Part shown: piece by piece, positions 53,058 through 63,030 of the stretch
How positions within the stretch are numbered: position 1 is the first letter of the stretch
Layout of the letters: the number at the start of each line of letters is the position of its first letter
Origin: Burkholderiales bacterium RIFCSPLOWO2_12_FULL_61_40
GTDB taxonomy: Bacteria > Pseudomonadota > Gammaproteobacteria > Burkholderiales > Burkholderiaceae_C
DNA: 64,000 nt
Direction of reading: 5' to 3'
NCBI GenBank assembly: GCA_001770935.1
Contig: MESI01000124.1
Span: 41,205-105,204 of the forward strand
The notes under the pieces: generated by a model
Database searches by the model: none
What the model was told of the DNA's origin: nothing
What the model saw: the letters and a program-made list of their open reading frames with translations, nothing else
Made by a program: the position numbers and the translations under genes

Positions 53058-56000
53058 CTACATATTGCGCCGGTACTGCCCGCCCACCTCAAACAGCGCA
53101 TTGGTGATCTGCCCCAGCGAGCAGCAGCGCACCGCGTCCATCAGCACCTCAAACACATTCTGGTTATCGATCACCGCCTGCTGCAGGCGCTTCAACATCG
53201 CGGGGGATTCGGCGACGTGCTGGGCATGGAAATCGGCCAGACGTTTCAGCTGGCTTTGCTTTTCCTCGTCGGTCGAACGGGCCAGTTCCAGCTTGTCCAT
53301 GACCTGGTCGCCGTGCGGGTTGCGGAAGGTGTTGACGCCGATGATGGGCAGCTCGCCGGTGTGTTTGAGCATCTCGTAGTGCATGGACTCGTCCTGGATC
53401 TTGCCGCGCTGGTAGCCGGTTTCCATGGCGCCCAGCACGCCGCCGCGCTCGGCAATGCGCTCAAACTCCGAAAGCACGGCTTCTTCCAGCAGCTCGGTCA
53501 GCTCTTCAATGATGAAAGCGCCCTGCCCCGGGTTTTCGTTCTTGGCCAGCCCCCACTCGCGGTTGATGATGAGCTGGATCGCCATGGCGCGGCGCACCGA
53601 CTCTTCGGTGGGCGTGGTGATGGCTTCGTCAAAGGCGTTGGTGTGCAGGCTGTTGCAGTTGTCGTAAATCGCAATCAACGCTTGCAGCGTGGTGCGGATG
53701 TCGTTGAACTGAATCTCTTGCGCGTGCAGGCTGCGCCCGCTGGTCTGGATGTGGTATTTGAGCTTTTGGCTGCGTTCGTTGGCGCCGTACTTTTCTTTCA
53801 TGGCCACCGCCCAGATGCGCCGCGCCACGCGGCCCATGACGGTGTATTCGGGGTCCATGCCGTTGCTGAAGAAGAAGCTCAGGTTGGGCGCAAAGTCGTC
53901 GATGTGCATGCCGCGCGCCAGATAGGCCTCCACCAGCGTGAAGCCATTGGACAGCGTGAACGCCAGCTGGCTGATGGGGTTGGCCCCGGCTTCGGCAATG
54001 TGGTAGCCAGAGATAGACACTGAGTAGAAGTTGCGCACGTCGTGGTGCACAAAGTACTCGGCAATGTCGCCCATCACCTTCAAGCTGAATTCGGTGGAGA
54101 AGATGCAGGTGTTCTGGCCCTGGTCTTCTTTCAGAATGTCGGCCTGCACCGTGCCGCGCACATTGGCCAGCACCCATTCCTTGATCTTCTGGCTTTCGGT
54201 GTCGGTGGGTTCGCGGCCGTTGTCCGCCTGGAATTTCTCCAGGTTCTGGTCAATGGCGGCGTTCATGAACATAGCCAGAATGCTGGGCGCCGGGCCGTTG
54301 ATGGTCATGGACACGCTGGTGGCCGGGTTGCACAGATCAAAGCCGCCGTACAGCACCTTCAAGTCGTCCAGCGTGGCGATGGAAACACCCGAGTTACCCA
54401 CCTTGCCGTAGATATCGGGGCGCGGATCGGGGTCGTTGCCATAGAGCGTGACCGAATCAAACGCGGTGGACAGGCGCTTGGCGGCCATGCCTTCGCTGAG
54501 CAGCTTGAAACGGCGGTTGGTTCGGAAGGCGTCGCCCTCGCCCGCGAACATGCGGGTCGGGTCCTCGCCTTCGCGCTTGAAGGCGAAGGTGCCGGCGGTG
54601 TAGGGGTAGCTGCCTGGCACGTTGTCCAGCATCAGCCATTTCAGGATTTCACCGTGGTCCTCGTAGGTGGGCAGGGCCACCTTGCGGATGGTGGTGCCGG
54701 AGAGCGACTTGGTGGTGAGCGCCGTGCGCAGCTCCTTGTCACGGATTTTGACGACGTATTCATCGCCGGCGTAGGCCTTTTGCATTTCCGGCCACTGGGT
54801 CAGGAGCTTGCGCTCGGAGGCGCCCATTTGCTCCTCCCGCAGCACGGCCAGATCCAGCACGGCCCCCACGGCATTGGTCTTGTCCGGATTGGCCTCTTGC
54901 AGCATGCGGCCCGAGGCGCGCAACTGCTGCACTTCACGGGCCAAGCGGGCTTGCGCGCGGGCGCGGGTTTTGTAGCCGCGCACGGTGTCGCTGATTTCCG
55001 CCAGGTAACGCGTGCGCGCGGCGGGCACCACCGGCGTCTGGTTGGAGCTGTGGCGCACGTTCACGCGGGGCAAGCTGCCCGCTTCCAGCAGCGGTACGCC
55101 CAGCGCCTTCAGGCGGGGCAACAGGCCCTGGTACAGCGCGGTCACGCCGTCGTCGTTGAAGCGGGCGGCCATGGTGCCAAACACCGGCATCTGCTCGGGC
55201 GGCGTGGTCCAGGCCTCTTTGTTGCGCTGCACCTGCTTGGCCACATCGCGCAGGGCGTCGCTGGCGCCCTTGCGGTCGAACTTGTTGATGGCGACAAACT
55301 CGGCAAAGTCCAGCATGTCGATTTTTTCCAACTGGCTGGCCGCGCCAAACTCGGGCGTCATCACGTACAAGGGCACATCCACCAGCGGCACGATGGCCGC
55401 GTCGCCCTGGCCAATGCCGGAGGTCTCGACCACGACCAGATCAAAGCCGGCCACCTTGCAGGCGGCGATCACGTCGGGCAGCGCCGCGCTGATCTCCGAG
55501 CCGAAGTCGCGCGTGGCCAGGCTGCGCATAAAGACTCGCGCCCCCACGCTTCCCACTGCATGTGGTGCGCTGCCCCCCGAGGGGGCCTTCGCGCCTTGGG
55601 ACGGCCCGGCGGCGCTCACCGCGTCTTTCTGCCAGGGCGATATAGCGTTCATGCGAATGCGGTCACCCAGCAAGGCCCCCCCGCTTTTGCGCCGACTGGG
55701 GTCGATAGAAATGACCGCCACCCGCAAGCTGTCGTTCTGGTCCAGCCGCAGGCGGCGGATCAGCTCGTCGGTGAGGGACGATTTGCCCGCACCGCCAGTG
55801 CCGGTAATGCCCACAACCGCTATCTTTTTAGTAGCTGCTTGCGCCCGTATTTCAAGGGCTAGAGCCTCATTTACCTTGGAAGTTTCGATGACGGTGAGCA
55901 ACTGGGCCAGCGCCCGCCAGCTGGCTTCGGTGTGGCCCTGGATGGCGGACAGGTCCGTGGGCGCATAGGGGCTCAGGTCCTGGTCGCAGCGCATCACCAT

Positions 56001-56435
56001 CTCGCCGATCATGCCGGCCAGGCCCATGCGCTGGCCGTCTTCGGGGCTGAAGATGCGGGTCACGCCGTAGGCCTGCAGCTCGGCAATCTCGCTGGGCACA
56101 ATCACGCCACCGCCGCCGCCAAACACCTTGATGTGCGCGCCGCCCCGGCTTTTGAGCAGGTCCACCATGTATTTGAAGTATTCGACATGCCCGCCTTGGT
56201 AGGAGCTGATGGCAATGCCCTGCACGTCTTCCTGCAAGGCAGCCGTCACCACCTCGTCCACGCTGCGGTTGTGGCCCAGGTGGATCACCTCGGCGCCCAT
56301 GCCCTGCAGGATGCGGCGCATGATATTGATAGCCGCGTCGTGCCCGTCAAACAGGCTGGCCGCCGTGACAAAACGGACTTTGTGGGTGGGCTTGTAGTTG
56401 GCCAGGGCCTTGAATTCAGCGGACAAATCGGTCAT
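53058..56435 (-). CDS. icmF: Fused isobutyryl-CoA mutase (IcmF)
   Basis: A 1125-residue B12 enzyme combining a cobalamin-binding domain ([34 protein letters not shown]; about 20-150), a G-protein chaperone (P-loop [12 protein letters not shown] near 209, NKFD) and a mutase barrel with substrate residues ([34 protein letters not shown]). It converts isobutyryl-CoA and n-butyryl-CoA. Two repeat elements are read in frame: residues about 191-205 and about 272-299 ([20 protein letters not shown]), which do not belong to the family. A 26-bp palindrome lies 12 bp upstream of ATG. No strong Shine-Dalgarno is seen. Confidence 0.95.
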   Translation of the reverse strand: MTDLSAEFKALANYKPTHKVRFVTAASLFDGHDAAINIMRRILQGMGAEVIHLGHNRSVDEVVTAALQEDVQGIAISSYQGGHVEYFKYMVDLLKSRGGAHIKVFGGGGGVIVPSEIAELQAYGVTRIFSPEDGQRMGLAGMIGEMVMRCDQDLSPYAPTDLSAIQGHTEASWRALAQLLTVIETSKVNEALALEIRAQAATKKIAVVGITGTGGAGKSSLTDELIRRLRLDQNDSLRVAVISIDPSRRKSGGALLGDRIRMNAISPWQKDAVSAAGPSQGAKAPSGGSAPHAVGSVGARVFMRSLATRDFGSEISAALPDVIAACKVAGFDLVVVETSGIGQGDAAIVPLVDVPLYVMTPEFGAASQLEKIDMLDFAEFVAINKFDRKGASDALRDVAKQVQRNKEAWTTPPEQMPVFGTMAARFNDDGVTALYQGLLPRLKALGVPLLEAGSLPRVNVRHSSNQTPVVPAARTRYLAEISDTVRGYKTRARAQARLAREVQQLRASGRMLQEANPDKTNAVGAVLDLAVLREEQMGASERKLLTQWPEMQKAYAGDEYVVKIRDKELRTALTTKSLSGTTIRKVALPTYEDHGEILKWLMLDNVPGSYPYTAGTFAFKREGEDPTRMFAGEGDAFRTNRRFKLLSEGMAAKRLSTAFDSVTLYGNDPDPRPDIYGKVGNSGVSIATLDDLKVLYGGFDLCNPATSVSMTINGPAPSILAMFMNAAIDQNLEKFQADNGREPTDTESQKIKEWVLANVRGTVQADILKEDQGQNTCIFSTEFSLKVMGDIAEYFVHHDVRNFYSVSISGYHIAEAGANPISQLAFTLSNGFTLVEAYLARGMHIDDFAPNLSFFFSNGMDPEYTVMGRVARRIWAVAMKEKYGANERSQKLKYHIQTSGRSLHAQEIQFNDIRTTLQALIAIYDNCNSLHTNAFDEAITTPTEESVRRAMAIQLIINREWGLAKNENPGQGAFIIEELTELLEEAVLSEFERIAERGGVLGAMETGYQRGKIQDESMHYEMLKHTGELPIIGVNTFRNPHGDQVMDKLELARSTDEEKQSQLKRLADFHAQHVAESPAMLKRLQQAVIDNQNVFEVLMDAVRCCSLGQITNALFEVGGQYRRNM
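55540..55620 (-). repeat. GC-rich palindromic repeat, copy C, inside icmF
   Basis: On the minus strand: GCCGGGCCGTCCCAAGGCGC, then GCCCCCTCGGGGGGCAGCGC, CACATGCAGTGGGAAGCGTG and a G-run. The last blocks match copies A and B. It is in frame, adding about 28 residues between the GTPase motifs of IcmF. Confidence 0.75.
55818..55866 (-). repeat. Dispersed short repeat, copy 7, inside icmF
   Basis: On the minus strand: TGAAATACGGGCGCAAGCAG, CTACTAAAAAGATAGC. This is closest to copy 4. It is in frame just before the P-loop, encoding [13 protein letters not shown]. Confidence 0.82.
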
Positions 56436-56447
56436 GGTAATGGGCAG

Positions 56448-56473
56448 AGTTGACGTTTACGTAAACGTCAACT
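56448..56473. promoter_or_regulatory. Perfect 26-bp palindrome upstream of icmF
   Basis: AGTTGACGTTTAC (56448-56460) is followed at once by its exact reverse complement GTAAACGTCAACT (56461-56473). It ends 12 bp before the icmF start codon. It resembles ACGTTTACGT-type operators that I recall for MerR/TetR regulators of acyl-CoA catabolism (LiuR-like). No such regulator is adjacent. Confidence 0.8.
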
Positions 56474-56564
56474 GTAAACCATTTAGCCCAACCGCGGCTC
56501 ACGGCCAACTGGGTCGCCGGAAAATTCTGTTTCAGCGGGGCTGATTCTCAGCGCTTTGGGCGTG

Positions 56565-56792
56565 TCACAGCAGGCTGCTGGAGCGTTTGGCAGAGGCCAT
56601 CCATTGCTGCGCTATTTCCATGGGGCTGCTCTGGGCCAAACCCGTATTCGGTGCTGGCGCGCTGTCTGGAATAAAGGTGGTCCCCACATAAAAACCCGGT
56701 ATGTGCTGTACCGGCGTGGTGGTTTTTTCTGTCCTGGCGTTGGATTGAACCGTGCTGGGCTGCTCCGCCACCGTGATATCGATCGTGCTCAT
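56565..56792 (-). CDS. Small hypothetical protein
   Basis: A 75-residue, serine/threonine-rich soluble protein (MSTIDITVAEQPSTVQSNARTEK...). GAAGGAAG precedes ATG 56792. No signal peptide or family. The frame runs further upstream but with unlikely composition. It sits alone on the minus strand between icmF and the rhodanese gene. Confidence 0.5.
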   Translation of the reverse strand: MSTIDITVAEQPSTVQSNARTEKTTTPVQHIPGFYVGTTFIPDSAPAPNTGLAQSSPMEIAQQWMASAKRSSSLL

Positions 56793-57087
56793 TATTTCTT
56801 CCTTCACTACACCCTGGTCGCCGCAGGCGCTGAAACCAACGGCTGGCCCTGGGGTGATTACATCCCGATTGCGACCGAAAATGAGATGCACCGCCCCTTG
56901 AGCGCCAACTAAACCGGTGGTTCGTGAATTTGTCCCGTTTTTTTTCGGGGTTGCAATGGGGTTGTGGTACTGCACCCCAGTGGTCCAGCGCACGGTCTGC
57001 CCCGCAAGACAGCCACCCATCCGAAATCCTTTAAAGTTGCAACCCAAGCCATCAGCATTTTGTTGAACCCTTTTCGCCGAAAACACC

Positions 57088-57582
57088 ATGCATACACCCC
57101 ATCTTCCCCAGCCCCAATGCAGCGATGGCGCAGTGCCGCCCCCGGATAGGCACAGCGCCGACGGCACCGCGCCCCACGCGGTGCGCGCTGGCGCCGGTTA
57201 TGCCGGCGATGTATCCGCGCAGCTGGCCTGTGCGTGGTGGCAGGCGGGGGACGCGGTCCTCATCGACGTGCGTACCGATGCCGAGCGCGAGTGGGTGGGC
57301 TTTATCCCCGGTGCCGTGGCCGTGGCCTGGAAGCAGTGGCCCGGCATGGCCATGAACGCCGACTTTGACGACGCCATCCGGGCCGCCGTACCGACCGGGA
57401 AAAAAGCCGTGCTGCTGTGCCGCAGCGGCGTGCGCTCTGTCGCCGCCGCCAAGCGCGCCACCGAGCTGGGCCTGGAGGCCTACAACATCCTGGAAGGCTT
57501 TGAGGGCGACCTGGACCCCCAGGCCCAGCGGGGGCACCAAGGCGGCTGGCGCCTGCATGGCCTTCCCTGGCGGCAATGCTGA
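57088..57582 (+). CDS. Rhodanese-like domain protein
   Basis: A 164-residue protein with a disordered N-terminus (to about residue 35) and a single rhodanese domain: [32 protein letters not shown], active-site loop with Cys in [13 protein letters not shown], and [16 protein letters not shown]. It could transfer sulfane sulfur. Seven bp separate it from coaX; the pair may be co-transcribed. Confidence 0.9.
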   Translation: MHTPHLPQPQCSDGAVPPPDRHSADGTAPHAVRAGAGYAGDVSAQLACAWWQAGDAVLIDVRTDAEREWVGFIPGAVAVAWKQWPGMAMNADFDDAIRAAVPTGKKAVLLCRSGVRSVAAAKRATELGLEAYNILEGFEGDLDPQAQRGHQGGWRLHGLPWRQC

Positions 57583-57589
57583 GCGCCGC

Positions 57590-58357
57590 ATGACATTTCT
57601 CGCACTGGACATTGGAAACACCCGCTTGAAATGGGCCCTGTACGCAGCGCCCCACGCGGGTGCGCAACTCTTGGCAGAGGGGGCCGAGTTTCTGGAAAAC
57701 ATCGACCGGCTGGCCGAGGGTGCATGGTCTGGCCTCCAGGCGCCCAAGCACATCCTGGGCTGTGTGGTGGCCGGTGACGCCGTCAAACGGCGGGTGCAGG
57801 ACCAGATGGAGCTGTGGGAGGTCGCCCCGCAGTGGGTGGTGGCCAGCGAGTCAGAGGCCGGTTTGCGCAACGGCTACGACCACCCGACCCGCCTGGGGGC
57901 CGACCGCTGGGTTGCCATGGTAGGTGGCTACCACCATATGCTCTCCCAGGGTGATCCTCGCCCCATGGTGGTGGTGATGGTGGGCACCGCAGTCACCGTG
58001 GAGGCGGTGGACATCCACGGCAAATTCCTGGGCGGCCTGATTTTGCCGGGCCACGGCATCATGCTGCGCGCCCTGGAGTCTGGCACCGCCGGCCTGCATG
58101 TCCCTACGGGCGAGGTACGCGAGTTCCCCACCAACACCAGCGACGCCCTGACCAGCGGCGGCACCTACGCCATTGCGGGCGCCGTGCAGTGCATGGTGCA
58201 GCACCTGCGTGCGCATTGCGGCGTGGAGCCCAAATGCATCATGACCGGCGGGGCGGGCTGGAAGATGGCCCCCAGCATGTCGGTGCCTTTTGAGCTGGTG
58301 GACAACCTGATTTTCGAAGGTCTGCTGCAAATGGCGCAGCGCCGGTTCGCCACCTGA
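57590..58357 (+). CDS. coaX: Type III pantothenate kinase
   Basis: A 255-residue kinase of the ASKHA fold with CoaX motifs: [11 protein letters not shown] (phosphate loop), [12 protein letters not shown], the [23 protein letters not shown] segment and TGGAGWKM. It catalyses the first step of CoA synthesis. It does not have the P-loop of CoaA. ATG 57590 follows the rhodanese gene by 7 bp; GAGCG is a weak ribosome site. Confidence 0.92.
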   Translation: MTFLALDIGNTRLKWALYAAPHAGAQLLAEGAEFLENIDRLAEGAWSGLQAPKHILGCVVAGDAVKRRVQDQMELWEVAPQWVVASESEAGLRNGYDHPTRLGADRWVAMVGGYHHMLSQGDPRPMVVVMVGTAVTVEAVDIHGKFLGGLILPGHGIMLRALESGTAGLHVPTGEVREFPTNTSDALTSGGTYAIAGAVQCMVQHLRAHCGVEPKCIMTGGAGWKMAPSMSVPFELVDNLIFEGLLQMAQRRFAT

Positions 58358-58381
58358 CGGTGCCACCCCAGGCCCGGCGGC

Positions 58382-58990
58382 TCAGATATCGAGCAACTGG
58401 GAAAAATCGGTATCGGTCGAGCGGCGCTGTTCGTCGGACATCACTGCACTCAACTCAAAACCATGGTGAACCACCGCCACGTCGGTCTGGCCTGCGGGCG
58501 GTCCGGCCAGAATGGCCTGGTCCACCATGCGCATCAGGATGGTGCGGGCCACCTCGGGCGACTCGCCGTGTAAATCAAATGTCACGTTAACCGTAAGTCG
58601 CACTGTCGCCAGGTCAGGCACACGTTGCGGCTGCCGCAAATCCGTGCCACTGTCTTGCAGCAAGGCCCCATCCGGCGCAACGAACAAAATACGCGCCGAC
58701 AATTTGGGCGACAACACATGCGATTGGCCATCGGCATTGACCACCAGCATGGTCCCGTTGCCAAAGTCACGGGCCCATGCGGTTTTACCGTCTTTGAACC
58801 CCCGAATGGCAAAACCATATTCGCGTGGCGACACAAAAAACTCCCCAGTGGCATCCACCGAGGGGTCGATCACCTCCAGGCCGTCATGCACAAAGGTGTA
58901 ACGAAAATTTCCTGGGGACGTTTGCCGCTGGGCGGCCAAAGGCAAGCCGACCGGTTTTGCGCGGGAGTTCAACTCATTCCAGTCAGTCAT
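58382..58990 (-). CDS. Hypothetical cytosolic protein
   Basis: A 202-residue soluble, beta-rich protein (TSPGNFRYTFVHDGLEVIDPSVDATGEFFVSPREYGFAIRGFKDG...). GGGAG precedes ATG 58990. No family is recognised and no catalytic motif is seen. It is convergent with coaX and lies 35 bp downstream of the amidohydrolase gene on the same strand. Confidence 0.65.
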   Translation of the reverse strand: MTDWNELNSRAKPVGLPLAAQRQTSPGNFRYTFVHDGLEVIDPSVDATGEFFVSPREYGFAIRGFKDGKTAWARDFGNGTMLVVNADGQSHVLSPKLSARILFVAPDGALLQDSGTDLRQPQRVPDLATVRLTVNVTFDLHGESPEVARTILMRMVDQAILAGPPAGQTDVAVVHHGFELSAVMSDEQRRSTDTDFSQLLDI

Positions 58991-59025
58991 GGCGACTCCC
59001 ATTACTTTGAAGGACTTGGATCATA

Positions 59026-60225
59026 CTAATTCCCCGCGTCTGGCGAAAGCCAGGCTTCCGCCAAACGCACCCAATAGGTCGCCCCCAAGGGGATGAGCCG
59101 GTCATTGAAATCGTAGCTGGGGTTGTGCAACATGCAGGGACCGCCGCCATGGCCCAGGGCGCGGTGGTCGCCATCCCCATTGGCAATGAAGCTGTAGCAG
59201 CCCGGCTTGGCCATGAGCATGTAGGAAAAGTCTTCAGCGCCCATGGTGGGCTCTTGCTGCTCCACATTCTCCTCCCCCACGATGCCAGCCATCACGCGGC
59301 GTGCGAATTCGGTCTCTCTGCCTGAGTTGACCGTGGGCGGGTAGTTGCGCGCAAACTCGAATTCACACTGCGCGCCAAAGGCGGCAGCGGTGTGGGTGGC
59401 AATGTCCCGCATGCGCTGCTCGACCATGTCCAGCACCTCCAGCGAGAAGGTCCGCACCGTGCCCTGCAGTTCACAGGCATCGGGAATGACATTGGTGGCC
59501 TCGCCCGCATGGATCATGGTGACCGAAATCACCCCGGCGTCGATGGGTTTCTTGTTGCGGCTGATGATGGTCTGGAAAGACTGCACCATCTGGCAGGCCA
59601 CCGGCACCGGGTCGAGTGCGTTGTGCGGCAAGGCGGCGTGCCCGCCTTTGCCCCGGACCACTATCTTGAATTCATTGCTGGACGCCATCACCGGCCCGCT
59701 GCTGGCCGCAAACTTGCCCACCTGCGAACCCGGCCAGTTGTGCATGCCAAACACGGCCTCGACCGGAAAGCGCTCAAACAGCCCGTCCTTGATCATTTCC
59801 CGCGCACCTCCGCCGCCCTCTTCGGCAGGCTGAAAGACCAGGACCACCGTGCCATCAAAAGGGCGCTCCGTTGCCAGATACTGCGCCGCTGCCAGCAGCA
59901 TGGCGGTATGGCCGTCATGCCCACAGGCGTGCATTTTTCCCGGATGCTGGCTGGCATGGGCAAAGGTATTGAACTCCTGCATCGGCAAGGCATCCATGTC
60001 GGCCCGCAGGGCAATGGCACGCGGCGAACTGCCGGCCTTGACAATACCCACCACGCCGGTGCCTCCCAGCCCGCGGTATACCGGGATGCCCCATTGGCTC
60101 AATTGGGTGGCCACCACCTCAGAGGTGCGGACTTCCTGAAAACACAGTTCAGGGTGGGCGTGCAGGTCGCGGCGCAAGGCGGCGATCTCTGCGGCGTTGT
60201 TGACAATGGATTGAATCAGGTTCAT
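59026..60225 (-). CDS. M20-family amidohydrolase (hippurate-hydrolase-like)
   Basis: A 399-residue metallohydrolase: metal site HACGHDGHTAML near residue 105, catalytic glutamates in FQPAEEGGGGAREMI, a second HNWPG, the dimerisation domain with GGHAALPHNALDPV, and final TMGAEDFSYML. It cleaves N-acyl amino acids or similar amides. Divergent from the molybdopterin oxidoreductase gene with about 38 bp between starts. Confidence 0.93.
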   Translation of the reverse strand: MNLIQSIVNNAAEIAALRRDLHAHPELCFQEVRTSEVVATQLSQWGIPVYRGLGGTGVVGIVKAGSSPRAIALRADMDALPMQEFNTFAHASQHPGKMHACGHDGHTAMLLAAAQYLATERPFDGTVVLVFQPAEEGGGGAREMIKDGLFERFPVEAVFGMHNWPGSQVGKFAASSGPVMASSNEFKIVVRGKGGHAALPHNALDPVPVACQMVQSFQTIISRNKKPIDAGVISVTMIHAGEATNVIPDACELQGTVRTFSLEVLDMVEQRMRDIATHTAAAFGAQCEFEFARNYPPTVNSGRETEFARRVMAGIVGEENVEQQEPTMGAEDFSYMLMAKPGCYSFIANGDGDHRALGHGGGPCMLHNPSYDFNDRLIPLGATYWVRLAEAWLSPDAGN

Positions 60226-60262
60226 GTGCCATTATTGCGCTGCAGGCTTTACCATGCAGGGC

Positions 60263-62389
60263 ATGAATGCATCCACCTCCACCCCCACAGGAAATGACCC
60301 TTCTTACGTGGTCGGCGCCTGCCCGCACGACTGCCCCGACACCTGCTCCATGGTCACCACCGTACACAATGGTGTGGCTATCAAGGTGCAAGGCAATGCC
60401 GCCCATCCCCACACCAATGGCGCCTTGTGCACCAAGGTTTCGCGCTACCCCGAACGCACCTACCACCCCGAGCGGGTTTTGCAACCCCTGCGCCGCACAG
60501 GCCCCAAGGGTTCCGGGCAATTTGAGACCGTGGGCTGGGACAGTGCGCTGCAGGACATTGCCCAGCGCCTGCAGCACATCGCCCAGCGTGCCCCGGATTC
60601 CGCCCAGGCCATCCTGCCCTACAGCTACGCGGGCACCATGGGCCTGGTGCAGAGTGAAAGCATGGCGGCCCGTTTTTTCAACAAATTGGGCGCATCTCAA
60701 CTGGAGCGCACCATCTGTGCCACCGCAGGGGGTGAGGGCCTGGTGCACACCCTGGGTGGCAAGGTGGGCATGCGGGTAGAGTTTTTTGCCGAGTCTCAAC
60801 TGATCTTGATCTGGGGCAGCAACTCCATTGGCAGCAATCTGCACTTCTGGCGCCATGTACAGACCGCCAAGCGCAATGGCGCAAAAGTGATTTGCATCGA
60901 CCCGCGCCGTACCGAGACGGCCGACAAATGCCATGAACACCTGGCGCTGTTGCCGGGTACCGATGCCGCATTGGCGCTGACGATGATGCATGAATTGATT
61001 CAGAACGACTGGCTGGACCACGACTACATCCAGCGCTACACGGTGGGCTGGGAGGCCTTGCGCGCCCGCGCACTGGAGTGGCCACCCGAGCGGGCAGCCC
61101 AGGTATGCGGCCTGCCGGTGGAGCAAATCAAGGCCCTGGCACGGGACTATGGACAGGCCTATGCACAGGGCAAGGCGGCGGCCATCCGCATGAACTACGG
61201 TTTGCAACGGGTACATGGCGGCGGCAATGCCGTTCGGGCTATCGCCTGCCTGCCCGCACTGACCGGGGCCTGGCGCCACCGCGCGGGTGGCGTGCTGCTG
61301 TCCAGCTCGGGGGCCTTCCCTGTTGATCGCGCCGCCTTGCAACGCCCGGACTTGCTGGCCGGAAAAACACCGCGCACCATCAACATGGTCACCATCGGGG
61401 ACGACCTGCTACGCCCCGCCAGCCCCGAATTTGGTCCGGCCATCGAAGCCGTCATCGTGTACGACAGCAACCCGGTGGCCGTCGCCCCGGAATCCGGCAA
61501 GGTGGTGCAGGGGTTTGCACGCGAAGACCTTTTTACCGTGGTGCTGGAACACTTCCAGACCGACACCGCCGATTACGCGGACTACATCCTCCCCGCCACC
61601 ACCCAGTTGGAGCACTGGGATGTGCACCTGAGCTACGGCCACACCGATGTGCTGTTGAACCGACCGTCGGTTGCGCCCCTGGGCCAAGCCAAAACCAATA
61701 CGCAGATTTTCCGGGACCTGGCACGGCACATGGGCTTGGACGACCCCTGTTTTGCCGACGATGACCTTACCCTGTGCCGCGCGGCCTACGGTCAGGCAGT
61801 GGATTTTGAGCTGCTGCTGAACCAGGGCTTTGCATCCCTGCCGATGCCGGAAGCCCCCTTTGCGCAGGGCGGGTTCCCCACCCCCTCCGGTAAGTGCGAA
61901 TTCTTCTGTGATCGCCTGGCAATCCGGGGCCTGGATGGCCTGCCAGGCCATGTTCCCAATTACGAGTTGGGCGGCGTACATGCCGACTACCCTTTGGCCA
62001 TGATTTCACCTCCGGCGCGCAATTTCCTGAACTCCACCTTTGTCAATGTCAAAAGCCTGCGCGATATCGAGGGCGAACCATTGCTGGAAATCAGTGCGCA
62101 GGACGCTCTGGCACGCGGCATCCAATCGGGCGATAGGGTGCGGGTGTTCAACGACCGGGGGGAATACCACTGCGCTGCGGAAATCAGCCCCCGCGCACGC
62201 GACGGTGTGGTCAACGGCCTGGGCATCTGGTGGCGCAAACTGGGGTTGAATGGCACCAACGTGAACCAACTCACCAGCCAAAAACTGACCGACCTGGGCC
62301 GCGGCCCCACGTTTTATGATTGCGTCGTTCAAGTGGCCCGTTTAACCAACAGTGCCCAGAGCGCTACCGGCGAGGGCGGCCGAAGTTGA
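60263..62389 (+). CDS. Molybdopterin oxidoreductase with Fe4S4 domain
   Basis: A 708-residue DMSO-reductase-family enzyme: N-terminal iron-sulfur motif CPHDCPDTCSM with later cysteine in GALCTKVSRYPERTYHPERVL, molybdopterin domains, and a C-terminal dinucleotide-binding domain (GLGIWWRKLGLNGTNVNQLT). This CPHDCPDTC type lacks a twin-arginine signal and is cytosolic. Electron donor and substrate are unknown; no small subunits are adjacent. ATG 60263 is chosen over 60254. Its end overlaps the convergent DUF2721 gene. Confidence 0.9.
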   Translation: MNASTSTPTGNDPSYVVGACPHDCPDTCSMVTTVHNGVAIKVQGNAAHPHTNGALCTKVSRYPERTYHPERVLQPLRRTGPKGSGQFETVGWDSALQDIAQRLQHIAQRAPDSAQAILPYSYAGTMGLVQSESMAARFFNKLGASQLERTICATAGGEGLVHTLGGKVGMRVEFFAESQLILIWGSNSIGSNLHFWRHVQTAKRNGAKVICIDPRRTETADKCHEHLALLPGTDAALALTMMHELIQNDWLDHDYIQRYTVGWEALRARALEWPPERAAQVCGLPVEQIKALARDYGQAYAQGKAAAIRMNYGLQRVHGGGNAVRAIACLPALTGAWRHRAGGVLLSSSGAFPVDRAALQRPDLLAGKTPRTINMVTIGDDLLRPASPEFGPAIEAVIVYDSNPVAVAPESGKVVQGFAREDLFTVVLEHFQTDTADYADYILPATTQLEHWDVHLSYGHTDVLLNRPSVAPLGQAKTNTQIFRDLARHMGLDDPCFADDDLTLCRAAYGQAVDFELLLNQGFASLPMPEAPFAQGGFPTPSGKCEFFCDRLAIRGLDGLPGHVPNYELGGVHADYPLAMISPPARNFLNSTFVNVKSLRDIEGEPLLEISAQDALARGIQSGDRVRVFNDRGEYHCAAEISPRARDGVVNGLGIWWRKLGLNGTNVNQLTSQKLTDLGRGPTFYDCVVQVARLTNSAQSATGEGGRS

Positions 62390-62813
62390 GCAGGCGGGTG
62401 GCAATCCAGGTTTCCACCATAAAACACAGCAGCGCTAACAGGAAACACACCACCCCTGCCAGGAAGCTGATCATGGAGATGCGCAACATCTGAAAGTCGA
62501 TGGTTTCGCCCAGGAACAAAACGACGATAGTGACACCAATCAGAAAGGCGCACAAGGTCAGCAAACCAATGCTGCCGTTGGCCAGCAGTCCGCGGGTACG
62601 CAATTGGCCCAATTCCAGGTAAGCGGCGTCCGCCTCCATGGAACTGGCGGCACCCCCAATGCGGTCCTCCAGCAGACGGGCCCGGTCAATAATGCGGGCC
62701 AGTCGATTCGCCACCACGCCGAGCAAACCCGACACGGCGGTCAGCAGGAAAACGGGAGCGACCGCCAGCTGAATGCCGTGGGAAACCGTGTCTGGATCGA
62801 GTGGAAAACTCAT
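62364..62813 (-). CDS. DUF2721 membrane protein
   Basis: A 149-residue membrane protein with three helices and the DUF2721 pattern: IQLAVAPVFLLTAVSGLLGVVANRLARIIDRARLLE, LRTRGLLANGSIGLLTLCAFLIGVTIVVLFL. AAAGGA precedes ATG 62813. The function of the family is unknown. It is the last normal chromosomal gene before the tRNA fragment. Confidence 0.9.
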   Translation of the reverse strand: MSFPLDPDTVSHGIQLAVAPVFLLTAVSGLLGVVANRLARIIDRARLLEDRIGGAASSMEADAAYLELGQLRTRGLLANGSIGLLTLCAFLIGVTIVVLFLGETIDFQMLRISMISFLAGVVCFLLALLCFMVETWIATRLLNFGRPRR

Positions 62814-62834
62814 GGCGCAAATCCTTTTGGGCAA

Positions 62835-62866
62835 AAAAAAACCAACCTTTGAGGGGTTGGTTTTTT
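62835..62866 (-). terminator. tRNA-Phe terminator
   Basis: On the minus strand, CCAACC and GGTTGG form a stem around CCTCAAA, followed by a run of eight or nine Ts. It lies 6 bp downstream of the tRNA fragment's CCA end and so is the original tRNA terminator. Confidence 0.85.
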
Positions 62867-62871
62867 AAATT

Positions 62872-62919
62872 TGGTGGCCTGGGGCGGAATCGAACCACCG
62901 ACACAAGGATTTTCAATCT
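62872..62919 (-). tRNA. tRNA-Phe 3' fragment (anticodon loop to CCA), probable att site
   Basis: On the minus strand the sequence from GATTGAAAATCC (anticodon stem-loop, GAA) through GTGTCGGTGGTTCGATTCC to GCCCCAGGCCACCA matches the 3' part of tRNA-Phe, with encoded CCA. The 5' half (D arm, acceptor strand) is absent: the upstream bases do not fold as a tRNA. A 46-48 bp tRNA 3' end is what integrases leave at the far end of an inserted element. It is not functional as a tRNA by itself. Confidence 0.75.
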
Positions 62920-62961
62920 GAACGAAAAACCAATCGTCCCAGGTAGTTGGCGGATTCTACT

Positions 62962-63030
62962 TCTACAAATCAGGATATTTTTGCGACCAGTCCCGCGCCG
63001 TGTATCCTTGAAGCAAATCACTTTTGTAGA
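62962..63030. promoter_or_regulatory. Inverted repeat around the XRE gene promoter region
   Basis: TCTACAAA (62962-62969) and TTTGTAGA (63023-63030) flank the 53-bp leader and overlap the start codon. They may be operator half-sites for the gene's own product. A weak TTGCGA/TATCCT pair with 16-bp spacing lies between. Confidence 0.35.

Noticed and set aside
62872..62945. A complete functional tRNA-Phe gene
   Set aside because: The bases before the anticodon stem do not form a D arm or pair with the acceptor strand; only the 3' part is present.
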